NCBI RefSeq assembly: GCF_000699445.3
Contig: NC_067201.1
Span: forward strand, 20,625,001 to 20,689,000
Origin: Schistosoma haematobium
Taxonomy: Eukaryota > Platyhelminthes > Trematoda > Strigeidida > Schistosomatidae
Reading direction: 5' to 3'
DNA length: 64,000 nt
Shown: positions 12,420-22,995 of the stretch, piece after piece
Layout: every line of letters starts with the position of its first letter
How positions within the stretch are numbered: the stretch's first letter is position 1
The notes under the pieces: model-generated
Told to the model about the DNA's origin: nothing
Databases searched by the model: none
The model's input: only the letters and a program-made list of their open reading frames with translations
Program-made: the position numbers and the translations under genes

Positions 12420-12795
12420 ATGTTGCTCTACTGTCTTGTGGATCAGACTTTTAGGTGTTCAGTCCTGGCAATCAGGCAATATCACAGTTCAAATACAAAT
12501 CAAGTGACTTGGGTGGTGTATATGTATTCACCACCTCTTTGTATTAATATTTATGTTCAGGAGGGGTTTGTGGAGATTTCAGAAATTTCACAGATTGAAA
12601 TCATGAGTCAATTGAAGTTAGTCTTGGGTTTGCGTCTCGCGGGGTGCGGGATCGTGGATGCTCACTGATGAGGAGTCCCATACTAGGACGTAACGGCCGT
12701 CCAGTGCTTGCAGGTTCTCCACGGTGGTCTTGTTTCAGTTGACTCATGGTTTCAATCTGCGTAATATTTATGTGTTCAAATAAATAAAATAAAAT
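12420..12795 (+). repeat. R500 repeat, split by an HH2 insertion
   Basis: Carries the R500 3' half (GACTTGGGTGGTGTATATGTATTCACC-like block). It is interrupted at its TAATATTTATGT block by the HH2 dimer at 12557-12761 and resumes with GTGTTCAAATAAATAAA. Confidence 0.8.
12557..12761 (+). mobile_element. HH2 inverted dimer with 12-bp target duplication
   Basis: A 205-bp insertion inside R500, flanked by TAATATTTATGT at 12545-12556 and 12762-12773. Internally it is head-to-head: a minus-oriented HH2 tail (GAAATCATGAGTCAATTGAAG side) joins at about 12620 to a plus-oriented hammerhead half that ends in the complementary sequence. The hammerhead block (12663-12710) has lost the first core C and carries GTAA instead of GAAA. 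The duplication fits retroposition of an already folded-back copy. Confidence 0.88.
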
Positions 12796-12954
12796 AAATT
12801 GGGGCAGCTCAATCATCTAACTTTTGACAGCTTTTTAAGAGTGTTTTAAACAAATGGAAAGAAGATAGGTGATATGTCACCCTTAATGACATTTATTAAA
12901 GGTTTACAAAAATAAAATTTGTATCATTTCAATTCTCATAATGAATGAATTGCA

Positions 12955-14035
12955 TAGACTATGTATCTAAAATTTGAGTAGTAAATATCAATATTCCTAT
13001 ACACATTAACAAATCCAGATGAAGACAACTAGTATAGGAACAGTCTCTGAATCGGTAGGGCTCAACATATATAAAGGAAAAAGCAACATCCTTAAATACA
13101 ACACAGAGAAGACAAATCAGATCACACTTGATGGAGAAAATCTGGAAGATGTGTAATCTTTCAAGTTCCTGAGAAGCGCCATCGATGAAGATGGAGGATC
13201 GGATGCACACGTAGAGGTGAAGATTAGTAAAGCAACAACAGTATTCCTACAATTGAAGAGTATATGCAAATCAAAACAACTATCAACCACTATCAAAGTC
13301 AGAATCTTTAATAAGAATGTTAAAACATTTAGTTCTATGGTATGGAAATGAAACGTTGAGAACTACTACAACTACTACACTCTTTGTGTTCTCCCAAATT
13401 TTGATCTCCTTATTCCTCCTTGTCTCTTTTTTTTCTCCTCTCAAATTTATTTCACTGTATTATACTCTTTAAGTAACATCTCCAAACACTAATCTTCCCG
13501 ATTACTGCTTATACTCTTATTACCTCTACTACTATGGGATTTGAATCGACCACTGCATCTCTATGCTAATGTGGTGTGGCAACTCGAACTGATGTACGTA
13601 CGTACGAAGTTCTACGTTGTTATTGACTGACTGACTGACTACAACCGCTATCAAAACGGTACAAGTATTTATAAACAATTGTCTACGAAAGATACTCAAT
13701 ATCCGTTGCTCTGATACCATCAATAACAACATACTGTGGGATATGAAAAAACAGCTTCTATTTGAATGAGAAATTAAGAAAGGACGTTGTAAGCGGATAG
13801 GAAATACACTGTGGAAGTCATCAAACTGTATCACTCTAGGCAAACACTAACTTGGAATACTAAACGGAAACGGAAAACTGAAAAATCAAAGAACACACTA
13901 TGTCAAGAATTGAAAACAAACGTGGAAAGGATAATTAACAACTAAAAACAACTTGAAAGAATTGTCCAAGACAAAGTTCAATAGAAAGCGGAGGTGGGCG
14001 ACTTATTCTCCTCCCCGACGGGTAACAGGTGTAAG
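12955..14035 (+). mobile_element. RTE-like element, interrupted by a nested insertion
   Basis: Runs 12955-13372 and resumes 13646-14035, covering the region from the HTHKQMQ-equivalent block to the GGTAACAGGTGTAAG 3' end. Many stops and frameshifts are present. The break falls at the same codons (ETW-R-TTTT) where intact copies read straight through. Confidence 0.82.
13373..13637 (+). mobile_element. Nested retroposon-like insertion
   Basis: A 265-bp insert inside the RTE copy, with an 8-bp direct repeat ACTACAAC at 13365-13372 and 13638-13645. It ends in a (GACT)n tail preceded by GTACGTACGTACGAAG. A 3' simple-repeat tail and a short duplication suggest a 5'-truncated non-LTR element of another family, which I cannot name. 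Confidence 0.6.
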
Positions 14036-14079
14036 TAATAAAAAGGATGCAAACAATAGTATATACCGATATACATATT

Positions 14080-14460
14080 TCAACATTTGAGATCATGAGT
14101 AAATTGAAGCTAAACCACCATGGAAGACCTGGAAGCACTGGACGGCCGTTCCGTCCTATTACAGGACTCCTCAGCAGCACGCATCCACGACCTCACCTCG
14201 CGGGATTCGAACCCAGGACCTATCAGTCTCGCACCAGGCGCTTAACCAACTAGACCACTGAGTCGGCATCCAACGGTGTTTATGTCTAACTTCAACTAAT
14301 CCAAGAAATTGAGCGATATACCCACCATTATCATCAGTGAATTAATACCTCACAACTGACCCGGTTAAACTCCACTGGTCACTGCTTCTCACTAGAACTC
14401 CAGGATATATCTCTTGAAGCCAGTCACTAGTGAGCATAGGTTGATTAGTATCATTATTCC
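14080..14460 (-). repeat. HH2 element, near full length
   Basis: A complete unit on the minus strand. It has an A box (plus strand CCACTGAGTCGG at about 14258-14269), a perfect B box (minus GGTTCGAATCC, 14206-14216) and a hammerhead at 14135-14180. The hammerhead keeps CTGAGGA and a perfect stem II, but GAAA has become GGAA. The unit is followed by a plus-oriented unit (14490-14660), making an inverted pair. Confidence 0.88.
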
Positions 14461-14489
14461 TGATTAATCAATAATCATATATGTCCGTA

Positions 14490-14660
14490 ACTCTCGAGAT
14501 AAGGTTGTGGATGCACAATGTTGAGGGATCCCACAATAGGACGAAACGGGCGTTCAGTGCTTTCAGGTCTCCCATGGTGGTCTAGATTCAATTAACTCAT
14601 AATCTCAACTGTTGAAATTACTACAATCTTCATAAAGCCCCTTCTGATACATTTACATTA
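14490..14660 (+). repeat. HH2 element, 3' half
   Basis: The hammerhead block (core decayed to TTGAGGG, GAAA kept) plus the 3' tail with CTCCCATGGTGGTCTAGATT and ATCTTCATAAAGCCCC. It is head-to-head with the unit at 14080-14460. Confidence 0.8.
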
Positions 14661-14754
14661 CTAATTGGTCTATTTCAAAATATTTAATCACATTTCTTTA
14701 TTCATTGTTTATTTATTCAATCAAATTAACACTATTCTATCAGACAATGAATAA

Positions 14755-15007
14755 TTAAAAAAAAGAAAAGAACTAACAATCAACTCCAAAAAAAAGAGAG
14801 AAGAGAAAAAACAGAAAAAAAAGAGGGAACCAGACATAAAATTGTCTCTCTGTCTGTTTGTCTAGGAAAAAATAAGAAGATTGTTAATCACAACACATGT
14901 ACCAAAAAAGAAAAAAAAGGAGAAAAAAGAGAAAGAAGAGAAAAGAGAAAAACATATCGAGATTTCGTTCACGACTACCACTACTATTACCACTATCGCT
15001 ATTACTA

Positions 15008-15060
<53 letters not shown>

Positions 15061-15090
15061 GTTATTATGAACAATGTCCAGACATAGGTT
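14755..15090. repeat. A/G-rich tract and (TTA)n microsatellite
   Basis: A purine-rich AAAAGAAAAGAG-type tract (14757-14960) is followed by about 20 TTA units (15003-15065). The frames reading KKEKKEKEE or poly-Ile here are artefacts of composition. Confidence 0.9.
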
Positions 15091-15164
15091 AATAATAAAA
15101 TAATTTCAGATGTGTAACAATCACCAATCTAATCAAATGAAACTGGAACAATTAAATACTACTA

Positions 15165-15250
15165 TGACTACTACCACCCCTCCTCCTACTACTACTACCA
15201 CTACTACTAATAGTAGTAGTAGTAGTAGTAGTAGTAGTGATAGTAGTAAT
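15165..15250. repeat. (CTA)n/(TAG)n inverted microsatellite
   Basis: An ACT/CCT-rich half (15165-15209) abuts an AGT half (15210-15240), so the two can pair as a hairpin around 15187-15238. Confidence 0.8.
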
Positions 15251-15454
15251 AATAGAAAGCGGTGGACTTTGGTTTAATAGGACTAATTTTATTTCATTTT
15301 TTGTTGTGTGTTTTTTTAATCTCCGAAATCATAGACAATGAATTCAATGACTAGACATATTGTATCTAAAACAATTAATAATAATAATTGGAAACATATT
15401 ATAATGTGAATATGACAAAAAAAAAGCACAACTATATTTCGTTTTAATGGTGGA

Positions 15455-16110
15455 ATTCATGATTAAATGTAAGTTAGACTATCATGGAAAGTTTGGAAGA
15501 ATTGGATGGTTGTTTCATCTTATTGTGGGATTCTTTCTTAGCAATGTACATCTATTGTGGTATGTGCTGCTTAGATTGATATAAGTAGTATATGACGCGA
15601 GTTAAAGAACGTAATGTCTGGTAGCAGAAGATGGGGGAAGATCAAGAAAGGAAGGACGGGAACACAATGCAATTTATAAAAAAACGTATGAACAATGAAA
15701 TGTAAGACAATGGATTAATAATTGCAACAGGAACAGTCCGGTTTGATATGATTTACTATAGTGTTTTTCTATTTTATAAAGTAACTCTGTAATTTTGTGC
15801 TGAACACATTCGGTAGTCCCCCACCCGTGTTCTGTTCACTACACTATGATCTTGAACCACAAGATTCGAACACAATCAATCGGTCCTGAACATGCGAATG
15901 TTTAATCTTTAGACCACTGAATCAGTATCCAGTAGTGTAAATGTCTAACTTCAATTAATTCACGAAATAGATCGACATATTCACCATTTTCTTCAGTGAG
16001 TTACTATCTTATAATAGATCTGGTTGAACGCCATTATTCACGGCTTCTCACTAGGTTTTCTATGGTAGTTTAACTTTAATTATTACATGAATTCAACTAA
16101 TAACTTATTA
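15455..16110 (-). repeat. HH2 element split by a solo LTR
   Basis: HH2 3' part at 15455-15555. After the LTR (15556-15843) the unit continues with the promoter region (AAGATTCGAAC at 15861) and tail to about 16050. A plus-oriented HH2 3' end (16052-16110) closes it as an inverted dimer. The hammerhead is decayed. Confidence 0.82.
15556..15843 (+). mobile_element. LTR-A solo LTR with 4-bp target duplication
   Basis: 288 bp, starting TGTGGTATG and ending TTCACTACA. It is flanked by CTAT at 15552-15555 and 15844-15847. Removing it and one CTAT restores continuous HH2 sequence, so the ends are exact. A solo LTR arises by recombination between the two LTRs of a full element. Confidence 0.93.
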
Positions 16111-16334
16111 AGATCTCAGTAATACCCCCTTCAGATTACTTCTCACTGTTTTTACAATATATGTGTATGAACTTGTTAGAAATTGCAAGACAGCAATGAT
16201 GGCATTTTTATGATACAAGAATCTTCATTATTAGAAAATAAAGAATGTATTCTTACTGAATTATACTTTTGATAGAATCTACATCATAAGGAGTGAACTA
16301 TTCACGTAGTGTTCATGTTGTATTTGATTGAGAT

Positions 16335-16560
16335 CATGAACCGATTGATGCTAGATTACCATTGAAAATCTGGAAGCACTGGATGGCCGTTTCGTCCTTC
16401 TATGTGATTCCTTACTTATGTGTATCCACTATCCTATACATAGGACTTGAACCCATAACTTTTGGTCTCATACATGGACACGAACCGGTTGTCCTATGCT
16501 TCCAAATTTTCAATTCTGGTCCAACATTCATCGATTGATGATCTCTATAAAAAAACAACA
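16335..16560 (-). repeat. HH2 inverted dimer
   Basis: A minus-oriented unit (16335-16480, ATGAACCGATTGATGCTAG subtype) joins a short plus-oriented 3' end (16485-16545). The outer ends are complementary. The hammerhead is decayed. Confidence 0.75.
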
Positions 16561-17156
16561 TTTAAAGTCTAAACTTAACTGTTATGGTCTAGGTTGTCTG
16601 TTTTAATCTTTTGTGTATACACACATTAATTTCATTTGTATATCCCAAGCCCATAATAAATTGATCATCATATTCTGAGATTTCTATTTGTGATTTATAG
16701 TTATACTTCAGTGACTCGAACCCAGAACCTGTTTTGTAGAATATACTTCGATAGCTTTGATTGATTGTGATTCTATGATAGATCTTTGGGTTTTTGAGTT
16801 TGACTCCTGGAGACATTATGAATGCCGAATGTTGAGAAGTCTCAAACTAGGACTATTTCATCTTTACACTAACGTATTTATTCTGCGTTCTGAAAAGAAT
16901 TTGAAACAGATTTGTAGTTATGTACTATTTACAGAACAATAAAATACAATAATAATACTGCACATTATCATGTAATCACTAGTAGTATTTCTCTTAGTGG
17001 CTATCGAATTTGTGATGTGAATGAAGACATACAACACAACATCATATCTCTGAAGACTTAATTATCACCTAAGATCTACCATATATTTCATACAGTCTCC
17101 CTCAGGATTATACAAAGCGTTCAAAGACATCCATATCTTTTTATAAAATTCCCTAA
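16561..17156. other. Shared flank repeat plus unassigned sequence
   Basis: 16561-16640 is the reverse complement of 18636-18730 (GTGTGTATACACA-type block). The remainder to 17156 is unassigned apart from a very decayed HH2-like piece near 16800-16862 (GTTGAGAAGTCTCAAACTAG). Confidence 0.45.
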
Positions 17157-17420
17157 ATGCCATGATACGGTCGGGAGTGCGAAGAGTCGGCTCTTTATCT
17201 CCAAATGCTCTCACATGGCCACGTATATACAATCACTGACAGAGATGTCCTACTAAATATATTCTCACGGCATCACTGTTGTTTACGAAATTGAGAGGAC
17301 GAAAAGTGAAAGTCCAGCGATTTAACCGAGTTGGTGGATATAGAGAATCCATCTAGGGGAGTTGGAAAATCCTCATTTCAAACCAATGATGCACATTGGC
17401 TCCAGAATCCTGAAGGAACA
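17157..17420 (+). repeat. R500 repeat, 5' half
   Basis: The 5' and middle R500 blocks (CTCACATGGCCACG, GTTGGTGGATATAGAGAATC). The copy stops at AAGGAACAAATGGT, where HH2 sequence begins. Confidence 0.75.
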
Positions 17421-17620
17421 AATGGTCTAGCGGTTAAGTGCTCGCATGCGAGACCAGTAGGTCCTGGGTTCGAATCTTGCAGTAGGCGAGGTCGAGGAGT
17501 CCCATACCAGGACGAAGCGGCCATCCAGTGCTTCCAGGTTTTCCATTGTGGTCTAGCTTCAATTAACTCATGATTTCAACCAGTGAAATTTCTAAAATCT
17601 CCACAAAACCCCTTCTGATA
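17421..17620 (+). repeat. HH2 element, internally deleted
   Basis: Has an A box region (GGTCTAGCGGTTAAGTGCTC) and a good B box (GGTTCGAATCT at 17466-17476). The first half of the hammerhead is deleted, leaving GTCGAGGAGTCCC and a changed GAAG. The 3' tail ends at CCACAAAACCCCTTCTGATAT. Confidence 0.82.
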
Positions 17621-17984
17621 TCTTATTCAACACTAAGTATTCAGTAGAGTAGAATTAATTTTATACAGTATTGTCCCAATTCCCAACTTCAAAAATAATT
17701 CGATTGACACCATACTATTAATTACTTGATAATACATGGTCATTAGAAATAAACTGTAAATTCTTCCTTCAGTTTGCTAATTTGTTAGTATTCAACATCA
17801 TATTTCAGCTAACAAATTGGACTCATGTTTTCGTCAGTAATGACTCCAATTAGTTAGGACTATAATCATAGATAATTATGAGTAGTGTAGAAGTTTGTTT
17901 ATTACAATACGTCACTGAAGTATAACTATGAATCACAACTGGGAATCTCAAAAAACGATGACTATTTAATATAGGCTTGGGATT

Positions 17985-18610
17985 ACTTAGGCCTAATACC
18001 CCCAATGGAGTATAGGCCGCCGACCAGCATTCTCCAACCCACTGTGTTCTGGACAATCATTTCTAGTTCTATCCAATTTTTGTTCATTCTTCTCATGTCT
18101 GTCTCCGTTTCTCGGTTTAATGTTTTCTTTCGTCTTCCTCCACTCCTTCAGCCTTGAGGATTCCATGTGAGGGCTTGCCTTGTGACGCAGTTGGGTACTT
18201 TCCTCAATGTGTGTCCTACCCACTTCCAGTGCTTCTTCCTGATTTCTTCCTCCACTGGAATCTGATTTGTTCTCTCCCACAATAAGTTGTTATTGCTGAT
18301 AGTGTCTGGCCAACGGATCCTAAGTATTTTACGTAGGCAACTGTTAATGAACACTTTTATGTTGTGGATGATGTCTTTCGTTGTTGTCCAGGTTTCTGCC
18401 TCATACAGTGGGACTGTCTTGATATATGTACTGAAAACTCTGACCTTGGTGTTGGTTGACAGATAGTTGTTTGAGTTCCATATGTTATTCAATTGTAGAT
18501 ATGCTACTCTTGCTTTGCCGATCCGCGCCTTCATATCTGCATCAGATCCACCGTGTTCATCAGTGATGCTGCCCAGATATGTAAATGTTTTTACATCTTA
18601 CGAATCTTCT
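17985..18610 (-). mobile_element. RTE-like element, C-terminal region
   Basis: A 128-codon frame (18148-18534) reads [19 protein letters not shown] through [18 protein letters not shown] and [16 protein letters not shown]. The remaining C-terminal end is in another frame at 17993-18280. It is close in sequence to 5690-6184, and both share the Lys-Lys-His-Trp variant, which marks a subfamily distinct from the KRRWKW copies. Confidence 0.87.
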
Positions 18611-18635
18611 CCATCAAATGTAATTAGATTGATAG

Positions 18636-18735
18636 ACTTGAGGTATACAAATGAAATTAATGTGTGTATACACAACAGAGTAAAACAAACAACCAAGACA
18701 ATAACAGTTAGGTTTAGACTTTACATTATTTTTTA
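18636..18735 (+). repeat. Repeat shared with 16561-16640
   Basis: An ~85-bp block (AATGAAATTAATGTGTGTAT side) inverted relative to 16561-16640. In both places it abuts an HH2 inverted dimer, which suggests HH2 inserted into copies of an older unnamed repeat or that both travelled together. Confidence 0.5.
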
Positions 18736-19060
18736 TTAAGATCATGAATCGATGAATGGTGGACCACCTTTGAAAACCCGGTAATCCCGCTAGCGGGATC
18801 TGTGTCATGTAGAGATAAGTATCTATTTCAGACAATAGAAGATGGTTACACAATTTTATGGGTTGGTTGAAGTTAGACATTAACACTATTTGATGGCAGC
18901 TCAGTAGTCTACAGGTTAAGTGTTCGCGTGCGAGATCGAAGGTCATGGGTTCGAGTCCGGTGTAAGGAATCGTAGATGCGCGTTGCCGAGGAGTTCCATA
19001 CTAGAACAAAACGGTTGTCCAGTGCTTTCAGATTTCAATGATGGTCTAGCTTTAATCGGT
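18736..19060 (+). repeat. HH2 inverted dimer
   Basis: A short minus-oriented end (18736-18800) is joined to a plus unit with an A box (GGCAGCTCAGTAGTCTACAGG), a canonical B box (GGTTCGAGTCC, 18948-18958) and a decayed hammerhead (CCGAGGA, AAAA). Confidence 0.8.
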
Positions 19061-19570
19061 TAGACAATAAAAATATCATCAACTGTCAACCAATATCAAA
19101 GTCACAATCTTCAGTACGAACGTCAAGACAGTTCCACTGTATGTAGCTGAAACTTAGAGAACTACTACAATCATCATCAAGAATGTACAAGTATTTATAG
19201 AAAGTTGTCTACACAAAATACTCAACATCCATTTACCGGATCCCATCAGCAACAGCCTACTATGTGAAAGAACAAATCAACTTCCAGTTGAAGACGAAAT
19301 TAGAGAAAGACATTGGAAGTGGATAGGACACACATTATGGAAGTCATCAAATTGCATCACAAGACAAGTACTAACTTGAAATCCTAAATGGAAACGAAAA
19401 AGTGAAAGATCAAAGAACACACTGAGTTGGTAATTTAAAGCAGACAGACATGAAAAAGATCAATAGTAACTGGAAATAACTGGAAAGAATTGCCTAGGAC
19501 AGTGCTGGATGAAAAATGCTGATGAACGAACTATACTCCTTCACGAGGGAGGATCAGGAGTAAGTAAGTA
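19061..19570 (+). mobile_element. RTE-like element, C-terminal fragment
   Basis: From the NIKV-IFSTNV block to the terminal GAGTAAGTAAG 3' end. Frames are broken throughout. Confidence 0.8.
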
Positions 19571-20154
19571 AAATCTTATCCCAAAATAATGAAATCAATA
19601 TGAAAAAATATATATATATACAATGAACACAAATATTTGGCTGTAATCTAGAAGTATATAGCACAATTTCTAGAATTACCTGTGTTCCTATTTCTTTCCT
19701 TCCTTCCTTCCTTCTTTCTTTCTTTCTTTCTTTTGCTTGTTTGTTTGGTTTCTATTCAGCCTAATTATTCTACATATAGATCCCTTTTTTTCAAATGTCA
19801 TTCCTATTTACCTTCATATGAACCGTCTATACATAAACAAACATAAACTTTGTACATTCGGTTTAATCTTAGTAATAATAGCCTGATCATTATTATAACT
19901 TACTTTATTATAAATCTATGTTTATTCTATTTGATTGGTCTTCCCGGTCTCCTACATTGTCAGGATGTTCCATATACCTATAAAAAAAATAATTGCTCTG
20001 GTTCTTAGAAGGGGAATCGTCCTCGTGACTTCCAAAGGAACTCAGCTTTCACAATGAGGTGTCATAACTCTTCTAAATGAAGACCTTCTAACTCTGAGGG
20101 CAGAGTTTAAATGGTTTGAATTAATTTTTTCTGGTCAGCTTCTTTTTTAGCGAG
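19571..20154. other. Simple-sequence and unassigned DNA
   Basis: (TTCC)n/(TTTC)n tract at about 19688-19735 and an AT run at 19606-19620. No gene is visible. Confidence 0.45.
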
Positions 20155-20345
20155 TTAGTTTTCTAGAGGATGGAGTCGCTTACCCCATGCCCAACCCTCC
20201 TTTTTTATCCGGACTTGGGATGGGCTGTAACTCTAGAAGAGCTACAGGCGGATAAATAACAATTGGAAAGAGTTGGAAAGGATTGCCCAGGACAGAATTG
20301 GATGGTGAATGCTAGTGAGAGGCCTATGCTCCTCTACAAGGAGTA
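20155..20345 (+). mobile_element. RTE-like 3' fragment joined to another repeat
   Basis: 20155-20245 matches a block also present at 41805-41900 (GAGTTAGTTTTCTAGAGGAT, GGAGTCGCTTACCCCATGCC). It is followed by the RTE-like 3' coding tip (GGAAAGGATTGCCCAGGACA, then CTCCTCTACAAGGAG). The same junction at 41.8 kb and a related one at 50.1 kb suggest that a composite element was mobilised. Confidence 0.65.
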
Positions 20346-20584
20346 AGTAGTGTTTATTCTAACTGGAGAATGTTCAAGTCGCTGGTAATATGTTAATAGT
20401 ACACCTTAGAGATAATAGGCAATGTGTAAATGGGTTCTTATTTTGTTTGTTAGCTTATTAATTCAATCGTTGTTTTCTTTTTTTCTTTTCTCTTCTTCTT
20501 TTGATTCAACGTATAATTTAGGGTAAGCAATAGTTTTCCATTTAAATTAACCCCATGTTTAATAGAATTTGAAATTTAATGATT

Positions 20585-21048
20585 GAATTCATGAGTCAAT
20601 TGAAGCTAGACCATTATGGGAAACCTGGAAGCGCTAGACGGCCGTTTTTTCCTAGTACGGGACTCCTCCTTGGCAGTGCACATCCACGATCCCGCATCAC
20701 GAGATTCAAACACATGACCTTGCGGTCTTGTGAGCGAACGCTTAATCTATAAACTACTGAACCAGTATCCAACAGTGTTAATGTCTAGTTTCAATCAATC
20801 CATGAAATTGAGAGACACATCTATTTTTGGTTTTTAGTAATTTATTATCTCACAACAGATCCGGTTAAACTCAATTGACCACGGCTTCTCACTAGAACTT
20901 CAGGAAATATCTCTTGGAGACAGTCACCAGTGAGCATATAATGATTATAATCAGATAAAGAGATTTTGGGGATATTATAGTGAGTTAATAGTTGAATTCA
21001 TGAATCAATTGAAGCCAGATCACCATGGAAAACCTGGAATCACTGGAA
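20585..21048 (-). repeat. HH2 element, tandem (reference description)
   Basis: Full unit plus the start of the next. The block TCATGAGTCAATTGAAG recurs 410 bp away (20589 and 20999), so HH2 can form head-to-tail arrays. Read on the minus strand, a unit holds a ~200-bp leader with TTCGTGGATTGGTTGAAG, an A-box-like GGCTCAGTGGTCTAG, a B box GGTTCGAATCC, a hammerhead block, and a tail containing TTTTCCATGGTGGTCTAGCT and CTCCACAAAACCCC. The promoter boxes match tRNA-type RNA polymerase III promoters. In this copy the hammerhead belongs to a variant with CCAAGGAGGAGTCC and is probably inactive. Confidence 0.88.
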
Positions 21049-21159
21049 GTTAAAAGGTATTTACTTAACGATATTTTTTACCATGATTAATACAGCAATT
21101 TTCAGCTTACTTTATCCGACAACCCCATGTTATTTAACTTTTATAGTAAACGAGAATAC

Positions 21160-21460
21160 AATTGAGTGAGAAACCGTGACCAGTGGAGCTAATCCGTGTC
21201 GGATAAAAACAAGTGTCTACATCAGTACAATGGAAGATGGTCGCTCAACTTTGTGGATTGGTTGACGTTAGATAATAACACCATTGGATGCCTACTCAGT
21301 GGTCCAGTAGACCCTGGATTTGAATCCCGCAAGGCGGGATCGTGGACACGCACTGGCAAGGAGAAGTTTCACAATAGAACGAAACGGCCATCCAGCACTT
21401 CCACGTTTTCCATACTGGTCTAACTTCAATCGACTCATGATCTCAACAATCGGAAATACT
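21160..21460 (+). repeat. HH2 element
   Basis: Plus-oriented unit with leader, a shortened promoter (the segment between A and B boxes is deleted) and a decayed hammerhead (GCAAGGAGAAGTTTC, GAAA kept). Its 3' end GATCTCAACAATCGG matches the unit at 28032-28265, which is inverted relative to it. Confidence 0.82.
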
Positions 21461-21737
21461 GCATTTCGTTTAATAGATATGTTATTGCAATTTAACTATT
21501 TAAGCAAAACGAGAAATTATTAATAATCTGAAAGAGAACAATAATTAATTTACTATACAGAATCGTACTACCATCTTGTTCAATATATTGTTGAGGAGAT
21601 CCAGAAAACTTCTCGAAGAAAAAGCTTCAAAAATGACTCTGTAAACACTGAATATTCAATAGAAGTTTTGACAGGAAACACCTATAAAGTTGAAATGTCA
21701 CATATCACGTTTCTGAATCGATGATTACCTATATTGC

Positions 21738-21963
21738 TACTACCATATTTGATAGAGTCCCAGGAATTTCCACAAACTCAATTTCATCTAAAATGCTATA
21801 GGAACTCTAGATTTTCTGTACATAAACAAGCCTTGTAATGAAGTGTTTTCTTCCATATTTCACACTTTTTCTCTTTTGTTAAAGTTGCTGTGTACATTTA
21901 GTTTGGTTGTTACGAGAAGAGACTAGGAAACCGAATCCGGTGTTCAATCAGAAGACTCATTTC
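21738..21963 (-). repeat. Inverted duplicate of 27270-27490
   Basis: About 220 bp matching the reverse complement of 27270-27490 (CCGAATCCGGTGTTCAATCA, CTTCCATATTTCACAC). Here only two CTA units remain at the edge, where the other copy carries a ~545-bp (TAG)n array. Confidence 0.75.
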
Positions 21964-22200
21964 AATTGTAGATTCTTTCAAGTTATTACTTTTGTCGTTG
22001 TTGTTGTTCTTATAGATTTTGAAGAGTGAATCTATGATATCTGAATTTCACTAGTTTCATATTAAATACCCATGACTAATAACCCATATATATATAGATA
22101 ACTACCTAATATTAGTTAATGGACAATTATAATTGTAGAATGTTTTTGTCTCTAAAAATAGCTGATTAACTTCCCATAATAGATTAGGTTTTCATAATAC

Positions 22201-22995
22201 GGCGAGACTCTAATTTATGGACGAGCCAATCAGAGGCGTTTTAGAAATTTCAAGGTTACGGCGCCAACTTCAGTGCTTAATGTTAACGTACGATGGGTAC
22301 ACAGGCAATTTTGTACAAAACGTGATAATTGAGCGGTTATAACAAATAAAACAGTGAGACTATAATTTGTGGATGAATCAATCAGGTATAAGATAACAGA
22401 TCTCGGATTTGGGCATGAAAGCCTTCCATCCATTTGGCTACATAGATTTCTGCCATTATAGCTGATGTCAATTCGTGATGAAAACTCCATACATAATTCC
22501 TAACTGAGGCAAATTATGACAATTGTTGAGAACTGGATAATAAAAGTAACAGTAACACTGACTACAGCCAGGTACTACAATATATCAGGATGATTGGAGA
22601 GCGTACAGACTCCTACATAGTCTTGGTTATGTGCATTGTATCGTTATCCACAAGTAGCATTTTGTGCACTCAACAACCGGAGTGCACATAAACAATATTG
22701 AAGCTATGTGGTCGAGGCTGAAAGAGTTTTTGGGACTTTATCATGGCTCCAGTGGCTGACTATTCTGTAGCCATATGGATGATTTCCTCTACTGCATGCA
22801 TTACAATTTTAGAACCTCTGGACCTCTTTCTAATCTTGACAAGTTTATGAACCACGTACAAGAAGTGTATCCACTTTATTTCCTTGGTTTTGTATAACGT
22901 TTTTTTACTCTATGCTGACCGTTTGCTGATTGACTGATATTTCTGAAGGTCACTTAAGATTCGTTCAAAGGTTGTCCATAAATTAGAGTCTCGCC
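22201..22995 (+). mobile_element. Merlin-family DNA transposon, internally deleted
   Basis: Bounded by perfect 22-bp terminal inverted repeats (22201-22222 and 22974-22995, outer bases GGCGAGACTC). It is flanked by near-perfect 9-bp target duplications: TCATAATAC at 22192-22200 and TCATAAGAC at 22996-23004. Terminal G residues, ~22-bp inverted repeats and 8-9 bp duplications are the Merlin (IS1016-like) hallmarks, and the interior encodes a Merlin-type transposase remnant. A second, diverged copy of the left end lies inside at about 22350-22405. The full S. mansoni element is longer, so the N-terminal half of the transposase appears deleted. Confidence 0.9.
22574..22897 (+). pseudogene. Merlin (IS1595/IS1016-type) transposase remnant
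   Basis: One frame reads TTIYQDDWRAYRLLHSLGY, then a stop, then HFVHSTTGVHINNIEAMWSR, LKEFLG, a second stop, and a tail ending YPLYFLGFV before TAA. The 'D-WRAY...LGY', the 'HFV..TTGVHIN.IE..W' block and the trailing Tyr-Pro are characteristic of the C-terminal half of the DDE domain in IS1595/Merlin transposases: the first Asp is the second catalytic Asp, and the Glu in NNIEAMW is the likely third acidic residue. Two in-frame stops and no N-terminal half mean no function. Confidence 0.85.

Noticed and set aside
14200..14270. tRNA gene suggested by A and B boxes and a GGTTCGAATCC T-loop motif
   Set aside because: The sequence is the promoter of the HH2 repeat, present in dozens of diverged copies. 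No acceptor stem pairs and no proper anticodon arm was found.
14862..15087. Poly-Ile and Lys/Glu-rich small proteins
   Set aside because: Composition artefacts of an A/G tract and a TTA microsatellite, open on both strands.
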